Both the position numbers and the translations under genes were made by a program. DNA of 64,000 bases, from positions 62,001-126,000 of the forward strand of contig QEYB01000347.1 in NCBI GenBank assembly GCA_017562135.1, read 5' to 3'. The DNA comes from Dipylidium caninum (taxonomy: Eukaryota; Platyhelminthes; Cestoda; Cyclophyllidea; Dipylidiidae). How positions within the stretch are numbered: the stretch's first letter is position 1; each line of letters opens with the position of its first letter. The notes under the pieces are model-generated. The model was given only the letters and a program-made list of their open reading frames with translations, had not been told where the DNA came from and did not search any database. Shown in pieces: positions 45,590-58,356 of this stretch.

Positions 45590-47930
45590 TCGCATATACA
45601 TCTTTTGACTCTACTTCTTCTCCTTCCGTATTCCTGAACAGGTGATATGGGTGGTGGGTGGTGGTGGGTGGGGCAATAACGTGAATTTCTCACGAAACAA
45701 ACATCAGCATACAGGGACTGAGAACCAGGTCATCAATCTGCCACGATGAACCCAGGGAAGCACCTCGCCTTCACTGTCTTCTCACCATCAAGGATCTCAC
45801 TGGCTTGCATAACCTTAACCACACACGATTTGCTTTCAATATCGGCTTCAGTGTATTTAGGCTCCCTCAGCCGTACCAGTCGCAGCAGCCCTAAGTGGGC
45901 ACGGTGCATTCAGTTACTTTGCAAGAGGGGCTCATCTTCCACTGACAAAGGGCCGTCAGAACGTGACCTTGTCCTCAAAGATAATATACTTCAATTTGCA
46001 TTTGAGCAGCAGTGGACTAGCGCTTCTTGTGAGTCCTTATGATGTATTAAAAGAGGGAAGTGAGGTGGGTAGGCCCGGAAACCATGAAATTGGAGCGAAA
46101 TGTCAAATCCAGACATTTCAAAGACCACCCCTTAGTCTTAAGATGAACTAAGTAATGATGACAATAATGCTGCATCCACACGTATACGCAGTTATAGTTT
46201 CACACATCACGGCGATCTTGCGAGTCGTAGAGTACGAGACTTCACAGTTAGCCCCAAAATGTCCACTTTTCCAATACGTCTCAGGGCTTATCACCTAGCT
46301 TACAGCCAACTCTACGGAAGCTGTGTTCTCACACCTTGCAACCCAACTCGGTTAAATGCACCATCGAGTCTCGACTCCCACACTTCTCTCCATGCATCTA
46401 TTCATCGGCTGCCGGTGGATTCACCGCTGACTACGAAGAGATCGTGCGGACTCCTCGGGAAGTATAAGAGTCATATATGGCTTTTGGTCCATTCCAACTG
46501 ACATTTGATACCGTGGGGTGAAATTAGGGCAATGCACAGCATTAATTATGTCGACAGCATGTTGATCGCATCAGTAATGTGTAGAGAGATCTTGCTGATG
46601 CTGTTGTCGAGCATATGCCCCGCCAGTCTCTTTGGCCTTCGCAGCCCCTATATTGCCCCATCTCTACTGATCTCCCGCGTATTTGTTTGCAGTCTGCCAA
46701 CTTCTGAGCACTTGATGACAATTTGTCCTCTTATCCTAATCAATTCTACGCCAAAAATTAACTTTACGATGACTACATTCATTGAGGATGGCTGACATCC
46801 AAGTCAGTCTGACATTTACAAGCCGGGATAGAGGGTTATAATTCATATATGGTTTAGGCGAACGCCTCTACTGCAATGCGAAATTCATAGCGAATATACG
46901 AGACGAAATGAAATCATAAAGCTGTATTAATGTGGACAGCTGGTTCAAATGCATGCAGCTCGATGAAGATAGACAGGCGTAGGGGATCCGCGAGACAATT
47001 AGAAATGATCGGTTGAATGGTACGCATTGTCAACTCTCCTTAGTTGAACTCGTAGTCGAAATAGGTATCGAGAGACTATTGCGTGATCAGTTTCAACGCG
47101 CTGATGTTGGGTGTGGTACGACAAATGCGTATGGTGAACCGAAGCAGATCTTTCCAGATGGTCGAGTTCTTCACAGTTCTTCCTATTAAGATTTACTATT
47201 TTGCGCTGGGCACGAACCGCCACTGATGAATGGGGTGTCAGTGGCCGGCTGTAATGGGGGAATACGCGTCAAAAATTGGGGCGTTAAATGAAGAAGAGTG
47301 ATTTAGATCGGTCGTGCTCAGAATTAGAGAGGTGATCTTCAATTCACACCGAGGCTAAGGCGACAAATGTCACTCGATGTAAGAGAAATGATCTGCCGTA
47401 TAGTCAGGACTGGCGCAAGCTCATTAACGTTTCCTACTAGCCGAGAGAAAATGTGTGCCATGCCCATTCGTGCAAGACGAGGGTGCTCTATGGCCCCAAT
47501 TGAGTAAATCATGCGTTAGGACTAGTAATTTATTAAAAAAATTGATGACAACGCAAGATTTACCACTAATTTAGGCACATATTCATTACTTGATATGACA
47601 AATTTCATCTTCTAGTGAAGCAGTCAATGTCTTCGAAGAACTATATCCACTTACGAGATAAATGTTACTCCCCACATACTCGAAAAGGGAGTTTTGCGTT
47701 AGCTTTTGGCAAACAGCGGCGCAGAGCCTATAATTTTCAAGAGATGACAAGGATACAATGCTTAGTGACCAAGTGTTGAGCACAGACCGATGTGGACTTC
47801 TCATTGTTGAAAGATCAAGACATAATCTTCTAAACCGTTTTGCCCAACCCCATGCCGTGTGCCCCACATCAACTTGGCAGTTCATACATTATCAAGTGAG
47901 ATTAGCTCGTAAAGAGCACATAAACTAATC
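45590..47930. other. No supported gene
   Basis: Frames are short and unsupported. A GGTGGTGGGTGG run lies near 45,650-45,672. Otherwise nothing seen. Confidence 0.45.
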
Positions 47931-47939
47931 TCTGTCACA

Positions 47940-48320
47940 ATGGCGCACGGGGAAAAGATTGTGCAATACAAGTTCTGGTTAGTGCTACTGTTATCGTACA
48001 CGGTTGCGTCGGGTTCGTCTCTCGGAGCTCAGTCGAAGTTGAACTCGGATGAGGTGGAACATGCACTGAAAGCCGCTCTGACAGAGAGTGAGGAGGCAGG
48101 CGAGGAGCCGGTTACGCCGCATGCTGTAGCATTGGCGACTGCCAACGACACCGAGCTTACTCTGCATGATATCGTCTTGACCGCCGAAACCCCTGTCACA
48201 ACGGAAGCCGTTGACGAGACCACTCAGAAGTCGACTGCAACACAAGACTTGCAGCCATCTAGCCCAATGGATGCAGACGAGGAACACTTTCCACATGCGC
48301 TTTATTACGTCGGTTTTTAA
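47940..48320 (+). CDS. Secreted acidic Thr/Ala/Glu-rich protein, no cysteine
   Basis: A 126-residue intact frame starting at an ATG in good context (CACAATGGCG). Residues 1-26 are a signal peptide with core FWLVLLLSY and a small-residue cleavage region. The mature part has no cysteine, is strongly acidic and rich in Thr, Ala and Glu, with one N-glycosylation sequon (NDT near residue 69) and many possible O-glycosylation sites. It ends in an aromatic tail (YYVGF). A Lys/Ala/Glu segment near 37-55 may be helical. An AT-rich ACATAAAC lies about 20 nt upstream, too weak and close to call a TATA box. A CCCCG microsatellite begins about 30 nt after the stop. Likely an extracellular or mucin-like protein; no family recognised. 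Confidence 0.55.
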   Translation: MAHGEKIVQYKFWLVLLLSYTVASGSSLGAQSKLNSDEVEHALKAALTESEEAGEEPVTPHAVALATANDTELTLHDIVLTAETPVTTEAVDETTQKSTATQDLQPSSPMDADEEHFPHALYYVGF

Positions 48321-48351
48321 TCGATCGGAATTAGGGAAATATTACTCGTTC

Positions 48352-48380
48352 TCCCCGCCCCGCCCCGCCCCGCCCCGTCC
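48352..48380. repeat. (CCCCG)n microsatellite
   Basis: About five CCCCG units followed by CT-rich sequence, directly downstream of a predicted gene. Confidence 0.9.
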
Positions 48381-48807
48381 CTTCCCTCCCCCTCTTCTTC
48401 CTCTTCCTCCTCTGTTGCCCCATCATTCAATGTCGGCCTCTTGCTCCTGTAAGACTTTCGCCTTTTTCTCTTCGCTCTCACCCGCATTCTATCAATTCTT
48501 CACTTTCCTCTCCTTAGATTAAGTTCTGTCCTGACGCTTCGCCGTTTCAAAGTCGAAATTGCCATATCAACGCCATCCTCACTTCCATTCGCCATTCAAC
48601 GCGTCATTTTGATGCGCACTTTCATTTCGCGTAGCGTCAATGATGACATTGCAGCAGGTACAAATGTCATTTGTTTGTATGGAGGAGTTTATTTACACTC
48701 TCGTAGCTTTGAAACCTTCTGTCGTATGCAATGCGCCAATCCTGGTCTTTCTCCCATAATGGAGTGGGAGGTGGAAATGCGGACCGGCAGGCAGGTCACA
48801 CTAGCAC

Positions 48808-49290
48808 GAGTGTAGAAGATGCAAATGGGTGCATTAGTCGCCAGGATCTCACTACGATCCACGGCAACTGTAACTTTAGCGTAGGCAGACATCGGGAAGA
48901 GGAGTCGCTGGCCGTACCTAATTGCCCAGCTCTCCTTTCACGATTTTTTTATGTGGAATTTAGTAGAGTGAAGGTAGGCACCTGAAATATAGCTTCTGCC
49001 CAGCTATTAACATCATCCAATATCCATTTGACTTTCAATGACTGCGACGCATAGGAGATGGCAAAAGGAACGTATACATCCCGCGTAGACATAGGCGCGT
49101 AAGGGTCCTCAGTAATTTAGCTAACATGAATGGCATAGGCGGATCCCGTGTTCCACTAATAAAGTAAGAATGTGAGACGAGACGCAGGAGAAGAGGAAAG
49201 GCGGTTGGAATGGGAGGAATGTGGAAATGACAAAAGCTGAGGTTTGACTTCATTAAAAACGCCGACATGTCCCATTTATAGGGAGCTCGA
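48808..49290 (+). repeat. Diverged dispersed repeat R5, copy 2
   Basis: Partner of 38,905-39,310; two recognisable blocks with low overall identity and uncertain ends. Confidence 0.35.
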
Positions 49291-50529
49291 AGAGAAAACA
49301 AAATATCAGGAAGGGCATGAGAGATAGGAAATGCGGCAAGAACGACTTAAAGTGTGAATCATGTGAGTCACCACGTCGAGCCATCAATTATCTTTGAAGT
49401 TAGAGCTCGAGGCGGTAGCGGCCAGCGCAAGTGCGGCTGAAGTGCGGAAAGCCTTGCAAGCTCTGGCCCAGTGCCGAACATACTGGCATTCGTATTGCTA
49501 CGAGTGTGCCATTGTTTCCCGGATTCTCTCTTCTCCATATGCCTTCACATTCTAGAACGGCACGCACTCTCTCGCTCCCTTTCACTAGCTCTATCACGGG
49601 TACATTCAAGTCTTCATCTTGATCAACTGGTGGTGGTTAGTCTGCTGGTTACATGTGCATTGACGACCTAAAGGAAGTACAGAGCTCAGCCTCTTGATGG
49701 AGCTCTGGTTGAGCCTCGCATGGACAGAGTCGATCCAACTGCTTTTCTTCCACTCTCTTCACTCATTTACTCAGCTTGGTAAATGTGAAAGTTTCTTTCT
49801 GCTCCAAAGCCTCATTCCGGGCTGCTATTTCTTCCAAGGAGTATTAGTACAAGCGCTTTTTCTTCCAATTGGGCAACTTGGAGGTATTTACTGATACCCG
49901 CTTTACTAGATGATTTGGATGAAGAAAGGAGAACAAACGAAAGCAACAGTTTTTTTGCTGCCTAAGTTTGAATAAGCAGTTGGTTGGAGAGAGGGGAGAA
50001 TGGACGAATGGACACGGAATAAATGAATTGCTGCCTATAGTGGCAATGGTGCAGTTGAGAAGGCTGCCTCTCATCCTCACATTTAAGAGGTGGGTGAAGA
50101 GTTCCAGGATAGCCAACAAGAGATTTTTCGTCATTTCTGGTGAAATGAATCCTTCCACTCCGATTTGATGAGCACGTGCGTGTAGAGCGAGCAATGTCTT
50201 TTTTGCCTCGGTTTTAATCGATAGCACTCCTCCCCTCTTCCCAGCACGCAACCACTTACCATGCAACTGGTAACTTCAATCAACTTGGCATGAAATGACG
50301 TCTCACATTGGACACGCCCCTCCTCCGGCTATCCCTCCACTTCCCTCATTACTCATTATGTCACGTGTACGTGCCAGGATGGTGCGATGAAAGCCTCGCT
50401 AGATCAGTCGCCTCTGATGCGTGCAACATTTCACCGACCCTTCCCCCCCCCAGTACCGTCATTGCACCTCCAATTAGGCGACCACCCTGCCATTCCCCTT
50501 CCGTCTGCCATGTGGCGGAGTGCGGCGCG

Positions 50530-50770
50530 GCACCGAGTAACGCTTTCATCGAAGAAGAGGAGGGGATCTCCCAACATGTCCATCTCTTTGCCATACCCGC
50601 CTAGGACGCAAGTCTATATGAGCTGCAGACTCGTTCCACGTGTTCCAATTGCAATTGAGTGACTGCGACTTCATTCTTTTCTTTATAAAGTTGCCTCGCT
50701 CAACGTCAATTTCCACAACTCTGCTACCCAACTTCCCACCCACCACCTTAACCCCATTCCCGCTCCCTGG
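50530..50770 (+). repeat. Dispersed repeat R6, copy 1
   Basis: Matches 63,347-63,525: GGCACCGAGTAACGCTT is shared exactly, then after about 65 bp missing from the other copy, AAGTCTA-ATGA, TGCGACTTCATTC or TGCGACTACATTC and a C-rich CTTCC-ACC-CC end. Confidence 0.6.
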
Positions 50771-51134
50771 TTGCAAGTAATCTTGACCTAAAATCCGCAT
50801 CGTTCCACCTGGCCTGATTCACTTTCGCCACTTTTGCCCTTATCTAATGGCACTTGGTCCACTTTCGTCAGCTCCAGTCTTGTCTCGTGCGCACCTCTCT
50901 ATGAGTAACTCAGGACGGGTTTATCCTTCATTTTTCCATTCTTCTATTAAACCCCTCCTCATTCACCCCCATTTGCCTTCATGCTTCGTTTAAACTCGCC
51001 ACTCCCGATTTCGGCCGCTCGCTCATGGCTCAACACCTTGTTCACCTGCCTCAAACGGGCAATTTTCTCAATGACAAAGCTCATCTTCTCGTCTTGGTGC
51101 TATGGCTAGTAAGGTACTGTCAAGTCTTTAGTTC

Positions 51135-54100
51135 ACATGGCAACTAAGAACCTATTACTTAAATCCCGAAAAGTAGGTGCTTATCAACATAGCACCTGCA
51201 TAGGTACGAGTCACAAATGAACATTACTGAAGCGACCTTCGACAAAAGACTTTCCGACCGGTGGGCTGCCATCGCAGTGGACGAGGTGAGTGCCGCGATG
51301 GAGACATAGATGGACGTGGTGCTCGTCTCCATCACTCTATCAATATCGGAATTAGGGACGGTAGAGCAACTAAACTGGTATTCTCACACTCACCTGCACC
51401 GCCCGCATACCCTCGACCGTCTTGCATACGTTCTTCTTGGTCGACTTCGGAAGTTTGTGAAGAAAAATAGGACAAAATCATGCCCCTACGAATTTTCGTA
51501 TTAGGATTCACCATCGAAACTTTTCTGTCAGACCTTCGTAGAGATGCCTCTTTTCCCCTCTGTGGTTATCAACATAAAAACCGAGAATGAAACTTTATCG
51601 TGCAACCCTGGGTCACATAAGTTAAAGAGCGCTATTTACCATATGAAGAATAATGGAGGATGCTTTTAGAAACCCAGTCTAAGTGAAGTTTTTAATAGCG
51701 ATAGGGGTTGCGCTATGCCAGTGGAAATTAATAGCGAACAAAATGAGAATTCCACCAACAGAGTGAGTTGGTGTCTCAACATGGTTGGAGATGGACAATC
51801 ACATTTAAAGTCAACCGACTGAGGGGAAGCGCTTTTGGGAGCTCGTAGAGGAATGAAGTTGGGGAGAGTGGAGTGTAAGGGGTGCTTAATGAAACTTTAA
51901 TGGGGGGAGAGATGAGAGGGAGAAAGAGGTGGATTAATATGTAGTAAGTGAAAGCCAATGTTAAATAAATTGTTTTCTTTAGCAATGTGGTCTGTTGAAA
52001 TGGTCAAAGGAGAAGACGATGGACTGGAAGGAAGAACTGGAGACCAATGGAAAGCAGGTGGTGTTCTGCGATTACCACTAAACATGTTACTTATTATTGG
52101 CGTGGAATGTGCCACATGCAAACACATAATCATCTCAATGACGTAGCTGAGTGACATTGAACAAGGTAGGATTGGCATATAGTTAATGAATATTAACATG
52201 AGAAATAATGTGACAGGCTGATATGCTCCGGCAGAGTTGTCAAAGTAACAAGTGTTAAGTTTTCATTGCAAAATAGATAGAGACAGGTTTGCTGTTGCTA
52301 CTTCGGAGGAGCAATTAAAATGGTTGGAAGAGAAGAGTATAGTTGGATATTCCTGTAGCGATTCAGAGGTGCTAGTGGATTTGGTGATTGTCGGGCAATT
52401 ACGCTACTGAACAATGTGCTGAGAGGCGCGAAATTTATACTATGAGGGAGAATTAAAACGTCTGATGAGAATTTATGTCCATCTTGAAAGCTGTTCATCT
52501 GAGAGGTATTACGGCTTGTTGTGATCCTCTTCTTCCACCTCAGGTTACGACCCAACCACGTAGACTTGCTACTCTGTATCGCCGGTCAATTGGTCGTGGA
52601 AGAGATGATGAAGCAGCTCACGCAAGTCTGCAGCCAGTTTTCGTGCAGTCTCGGGGTCCTGTGGACGAAGAAACTACCCAAAGTGGGAAAGGTCAACGCA
52701 GCCCCGGAAGAAGTCTTTTATACAATAGTAACCCCATCCATTTACTAGGTATTCACAGTCTTTACATGAAGGCGTAGGTGGGTAGAAGGTGGGCACAAGA
52801 GAGTTTAGACTCTGAACCAAGTCGCAAATGACGTGGCACACGAGAAGAAGATGTCGATTGCACAATCGTAAAAGCTTACATCCTCGTCCCTTCGCGGAGT
52901 GAGTTGAGGTCTTCTTGGCATGTGCTATCTGGTCGGTTGTCAGGCAATCACAGGCCTCACGTTGACAAGTTACAAAGCTCAGCCGCAATGACATACTTCT
53001 GCAATTGTCGGATGCATGTTTTCGCAAGTACAATCTTCAAATCCACCCGATTTCACTCAACACGACTTCGCCAGGTGAGGAAACGTTGAGAACTCGAGGG
53101 TGCCTGCGGAAATATCGTAAAATTGAACATCTCAGTGACGCAGGATGTTCCTCAGTGGAGGATGTCCTATGCTCACTCCTGCAATCCTACGCACAGTGTG
53201 TGAACGGTTTGCATCACTTGCTGCCAAAATTCTCGACAAACTGCAGGCACGCACACGTTGATGGACACAGTGGTAGTGAAAGCCACACGTCGCCACCACC
53301 ATCTTGCCAGCTTAACAGGCGATCATAGACACTGGACATTTCACTACAACCCTCTGCCTCGACTCTCGTCACCACGCCTCTGATTACTTCACTTACTTCA
53401 TTGCGAAGTAGTTCTAACGCCACCTGAGCCCCCTCAGACGTGGGCGGATGGATGGACGCGAGCCAATTTGTCCGTACACCGCAATCTGCAGGCCAGTTGC
53501 CCTAAGGAGAAGAACCACCTCTGTGTCAACGATTGTTAACTGCCTCCCGAAAAACCAGTGGCCTCATTTTACTAAGTGTCTCCAGTAATTGCCTATTTCC
53601 GACTCCGCATCCTCTCCACGTACGATCGCGAATTCGTGAAGCCGACGAGACTGTCTATTGTGAAAAACGCGTTGAGTCGAGCATGTTCTCGTCTCATGTG
53701 CGTGTTGATGGAGTGAAGGAGGCGGAATAGACAAAGTGGAGGTGTTCCTCGAGGTGGAAGAGAGAGTGAACACAATCCTTCTATTATTCTGAAAATGAGG
53801 CTATGAAAAAGAAACCGGCTGAATGCTAAACGATGTTAACCTGCTCAATGGTCCATAGCAAATGACTTCTTCTCCGAAAAGACACTATCACCAGCGAATA
53901 TGTATCGCTAGCTTTTTGCACGCCGCAATCTTCCAAGTCTGCACGAAGGCAATGTGCTAGCAGAGCACTTTGGCAGCCACGACGAGAAAGCTCTTGCGAA
54001 AGGCCTATTGTGCCGAGAATGTGGCCGAACCACATGTTCCACTTATAATTCAATTCAGTGTATCGTGTTACCTCTACCAACATTCTTTCAAATGCATCAA

Positions 54101-55103
54101 TCTGTCGTATCCACTCTTGCCCATGTAGTGAGTGACAAGCGGAGTTTCAGTTGAGAAGACATCGGCTGTGAATGAAACTCTTCAACTGACATCCGGCCAC
54201 AGTTGACCAGTTATCTCGCCAGGGACCAGACTGAGAGATGACGACTATTCTTACTCTCTGCATAATTAAGTGCCGCTCCTGTGTACAGTCTGAGCAGCAG
54301 TCAAAAGAAGCTGATCGACATTTGAACCTATTTAAGGCTTCAGCACGAGGCTTCCCTCCACTCCGACCATGAAAGCGTGGCAGGTTACACGTTTCATTGC
54401 GTCGTATCATATTGCGATTTGTGTTCAATGGGGTGTAAGTGCTAGCTAAGGTCTAGTGTCTGGAGGCAGATAGATCAATACCTGTACAACCTCTACTTCA
54501 CCATTACTACCTCGACGCACTAGTGGCCATTTTCCTCTGCATCAGAGACGTCGGAAAGCAAGGCTTCATTGAGGAACACAACCGGGAAGGAAATTCGTGA
54601 CCGACTTTCTGTGCCAAAGAGACGTGATGTAAGCCATTCAGCGGTGAGTTTTGGGTGGTGAAGCTTTCCTCCTCTGGCGACGAGAAGCTCCAGTCTTAGT
54701 CTGCCATGTGCCTACATCACGGAAGGTGCCACCCTCATCCCTTCACTTCAACCTTCTACACGGTATGGCATCAGCCCCGCCCCCACGTCGCCAGGAATTC
54801 GTCTTGCCGCAAGCGAGTGAGGTCGTCTCTCTCACTGTTAGGCAGGAGCGTTTTGTCCGATTTTATCGCTGCCCTTCGTCGACTGCATAGAGGAATCTTA
54901 AGATGCAGTTGTACAATCCTCTCACGAATGCCGTCGCATGGATCCTCCTGGCCGAAAATAGAAGTAGATATGAAGGTGTAGAAGATATGTCCTGCTTCTC
55001 CACTATCACACTACCCTAGTAAAACAATAGTGTCGCAGTCCGTTCTCTCTGCACAGCCTCGTTATCATACTGCTTTGGCTCACCAGAGTCACAGGGCCCA
55101 CTT
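51135..55103 (+). repeat. Segmental duplication, copy B
   Basis: Collinear with 18,985-22,656. It carries material absent from copy A, including about 190 bp at 53,330-53,520 and the piece at 52,138-52,225 that has its own relic at 17.87 kb. A CAG|GTGAGT donor-like site on minus near 51,405 is altered in copy A. One minus frame at 52,674-53,033 (119 codons, Cys-rich) is partly alignable in copy A, where it is interrupted, so I leave it unannotated. Confidence 0.85.
54581..55103 (+). repeat. Near-identical tract at the end of duplication copy B
   Basis: Partner of 22,136-22,656. Identity is complete over 54,679-55,005 and about 98% overall, against far lower identity in the preceding 3 kb. 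Right-hand flanks of the two copies are unrelated. Confidence 0.85.
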
Positions 55104-58100
55104 CTTCGACTTCCGGGAGGGCGGCACCGTCACCAGGACCGTCGTGGTTATCGCGACATAATTCTGCTGTTTACGATCGCGATGGCTGCAATTTGTTCTT
55201 TTTTGCTTTTGAAGACATTCACAGCATAAAGAAATGCGTCTATAGCACTTTATTACTTTCCGTGCCCTAATTGGCGTGTTTTCCCACCCCGCTTGGGAGG
55301 GAGAGAGCTTTCGGCCACATATGTGTTTACTTCGAGACTTCTAACCGAGGCGTTATTCTCCACTCTGGACAGTTCATCAGACACAATTAGGGCTCCCGGT
55401 GGTGATAAGTGATGATCTCACAAATATTCTCTCTGTGTCCTCACACCAGGCGCCAATGCAGGGTTTGTTCCTGGTGGAGTACCTGATGCTCACCAATTAC
55501 ATTTAGACGTGAGTTCAACATCGACAACGCTTTCCTTCGTCCAAAACCGCATTGCAAACTCGGAAATACTTAGGAGAAATCGGTGCCCCTGTCCTGCATC
55601 AGGGTGCAGGTGGGTTCAGCCACGCCGTGACATCTCACTGGAAATGTGGCGCACAGATGAGGGATGATATAATTGTGATCAGCTTCTTAACTACTTCATC
55701 TCATACAGTGGAGTTGAGCTCCGCTGTTTGTACTAATTTGATGTGCTTTTTTCTCCTTCCAAAATCAATGAAATAGGTGTTACATGGAAGTACAATCGCA
55801 TTGGGCGGTTACGCTTCTTTAACTGTACATTTAACGAGATAAGTGTTGTGCCAGAGCGCGACACCACTTCTGTTAGGAGACACTGATATTACAGGAAATG
55901 TAGCCCAAAATTGTTATCATCCTAAGAAAGTTCCGTCTACCCCCAGTTCTACCTCGTGACGCTCAGTGACGCTCGCACATCGGTGACGCGCCACATGCAC
56001 ACGCCCACTTTCCCATCCTCATGAGGCAAAATTGTGCTTTCAATTGACAGCTGTCGTCTCCATTTGCCACTCATGAGGCTACAAAATTCGTCAGTCTCTC
56101 CGGACATCCTCCTACGAGCTGAGGCCACAGGCGCGCCAATGTGGGGGTGGGTGGATAAGATGCATCGCTAAGCCGCCTCTCCCTATGTCCCGATCTCCCG
56201 AAGACTCCACTTCACTGCTCATCACTAGCTTCATACCGCCTGAGTGCATAGCAAGATTACATGACGATTTGAGGAAGTCGTTTAGGAGTCCATTGTCGGT
56301 TTTCAAACCTAACTGTTATGGCATATCCTCATGCAGTTAGTTTTAATGATAATCTCTGTTGCACCCGATCAACTGCAACTCACACTGTATTAATCACCGA
56401 CACTGATTACAATGGAGTGAAAGTCACAAAACCTTTTCAAAGTTCATTTAACTCGTCGGAAACGCGATGTAAAGAGGTCAGCCACGTAGATGTTGTCCTG
56501 CTCGGGGGCCACTCGTGCACATATCAGTTTGCCTGCACAATCAGGTCGGCGTTCTCACCTACGTAAAAGGGACGACTGGGTGACTTACACGCATCGCTGT
56601 GAGTGCAAGTTTGCTCGCTTAAGGTCAAGCTTACGTGTGACTGGACACAGGTGCATAGATAGCATCGCTAGCAACATTTGCGAACACTCACATGTTCTTT
56701 CACAGGCTCTCCGTTTGACGGCCTCATAGTTATCTCTAGTATGTTGTTATGGAAGATAGAACTGTGAGAAGCGACGAATATTTCGTGATGTCCAAAGGCC
56801 TGCCTGCCAGCAGGTGAAAATATACCCAGTTAAGCCCTCAGTTACGCCCGAGATTATTTTGTCGTGAAGGCTGAAACGGCATGAATGCAAATCTATGGCG
56901 GAGTTGGTGTTTGGAACATACTCTTTCTCAACAGTCCACTTCATTTCGTTCTACGTTTTGCGTGGAAAATTTGATTGATAAGCGCTTCGCACATGATTGG
57001 TGGCGATTTCTACTCGATTCACCGTTTCTTGTGATGGTGAAATGACGTGACAAAGGCTGCGTCATCTAGTGCCTATGCTCGAAGCTCCCCCCTGCTGTGG
57101 AACACTGGTATTTCACCAGCCTCCCTCTGCCCACACCTACTTCGCAGTACTGTAGCTTTTTTCGTCACTTCTTCTTCTCTATAACAAAAACTACCCACAG
57201 TGCCTACTGGCGCCCTCTCATCAGAGGCGATTGATGAAGTCCAAGTGCATTCTCCCTCTTTTCCGCACAGTCAACAGAGAGGCAAGGTGCCTTTCCACCA
57301 CTAACAAGGGCAGTTTCAGGATTATTGCGTCTGGCAATCAGCTTCAACATCGATGATGCAGAGCATGTGAAGTAAACTGCAGAGGAGGCTGTCGAGTGTC
57401 GCAGATAGTTATGAAGCAGTGATATCAGAGGTGTCGAAGAACATGTGTATGGAACAGACCTGTGTATTTGCCACTCGCAACGTGTCCGGCCTCACTATCG
57501 GCCCAAATACATGAACCCCCAGCGTCCGGTATAGGCACCAGGTGGCGCAGTTTATTGTCAAGTGGTCAGTGCCTCCTGTCATGGCTGCAAGATTGGAGGT
57601 AGAGGAAGACAAGCAGCACCCAGCTACTCAGCAGCAGACTGCGATATCGACGGAGACAAGCAGCCTGAACAGAAGGCCACGTCATCTGCAGTTTAAACCA
57701 CGAAGTGAATTCCGAAGTGATTGTCAAACCTCCTGTCTTCACGTCCATGGCATGCGTGTCACACTGGCCTCTAAAATTCTGTGGAGAAGTCCGTGCATGC
57801 TAGGAACTGGGCACCTCGGATCGGCTAGTCAAAGGGCCATCTGGCCCACGTTTCTTGATTCACTGAGACAGATTTAGTGTGCTTCCAACACAAGCACCAG
57901 AACGCGTACCATCGTTTCCTCATCTTCTATTCCATATTAATTTGCCCAACATCAACTCGGACGGAATAAGTGTGCTTCCGACGTCGTTCCACTTCACTCC
58001 ACTCCCTTCAACTTCTCCTATCAACGCTCTTGGACATCAAACGGGGATAGAAGAAGAAGAGCTGATTACACGAGTTGGAATGGCCAAATCAGTTTGACAT

Positions 58101-58348
58101 CCAGCTGTCGGAAAAACTGTGTGAACACCGCGACTCACATGATCTCCAACGACGCCATCTGGCAGGCTTGAATATTTCCTCTTGAGAAATTGCCTCTTCT
58201 TGCGCATCACCATGGCTTTTCACATTCTCAGGCACCTCAGACAAAGCAATGTGTTCAATGGAAGGGAGCTGTGACTTGACCGGTTTCGTGGGGAAGGGCA
58301 GCTGGTTATTTGGGAAGATTGCAAAGTCAGTGTATTCGCTGTGAGGCC

Positions 58349-58356
58349 CCTTTATA
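58349..58356 (-). promoter_or_regulatory. Candidate TATA box
   Basis: TATAAAGG on minus in a GC-bearing context. Downstream on minus, an open stretch from 58,382 to 58,089 crosses the box, so it cannot all be coding from this promoter. A shorter frame starting at an ATG near 58,213 is basic (RKKRQFLKRK) and contains a GTGAGT donor-like site. No gene can be fixed. Confidence 0.25.

Larger units (their letters stand above)
48385..51130. other. No supported gene; repeats R5 and R6
   Basis: Contains the second R5 copy (48.8-49.3 kb) and the first R6 copy (50.5-50.8 kb). Frames present have no supporting signal. Confidence 0.45.

Noticed and set aside
45295..45693. Cysteine-rich minus frames opposite the 45.2 kb gene
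   Set aside because: Cysteine codons on one strand complement Ala/Thr/Cys codons on the other. The plus frame alone has an ATG, a signal peptide and a TATA element.
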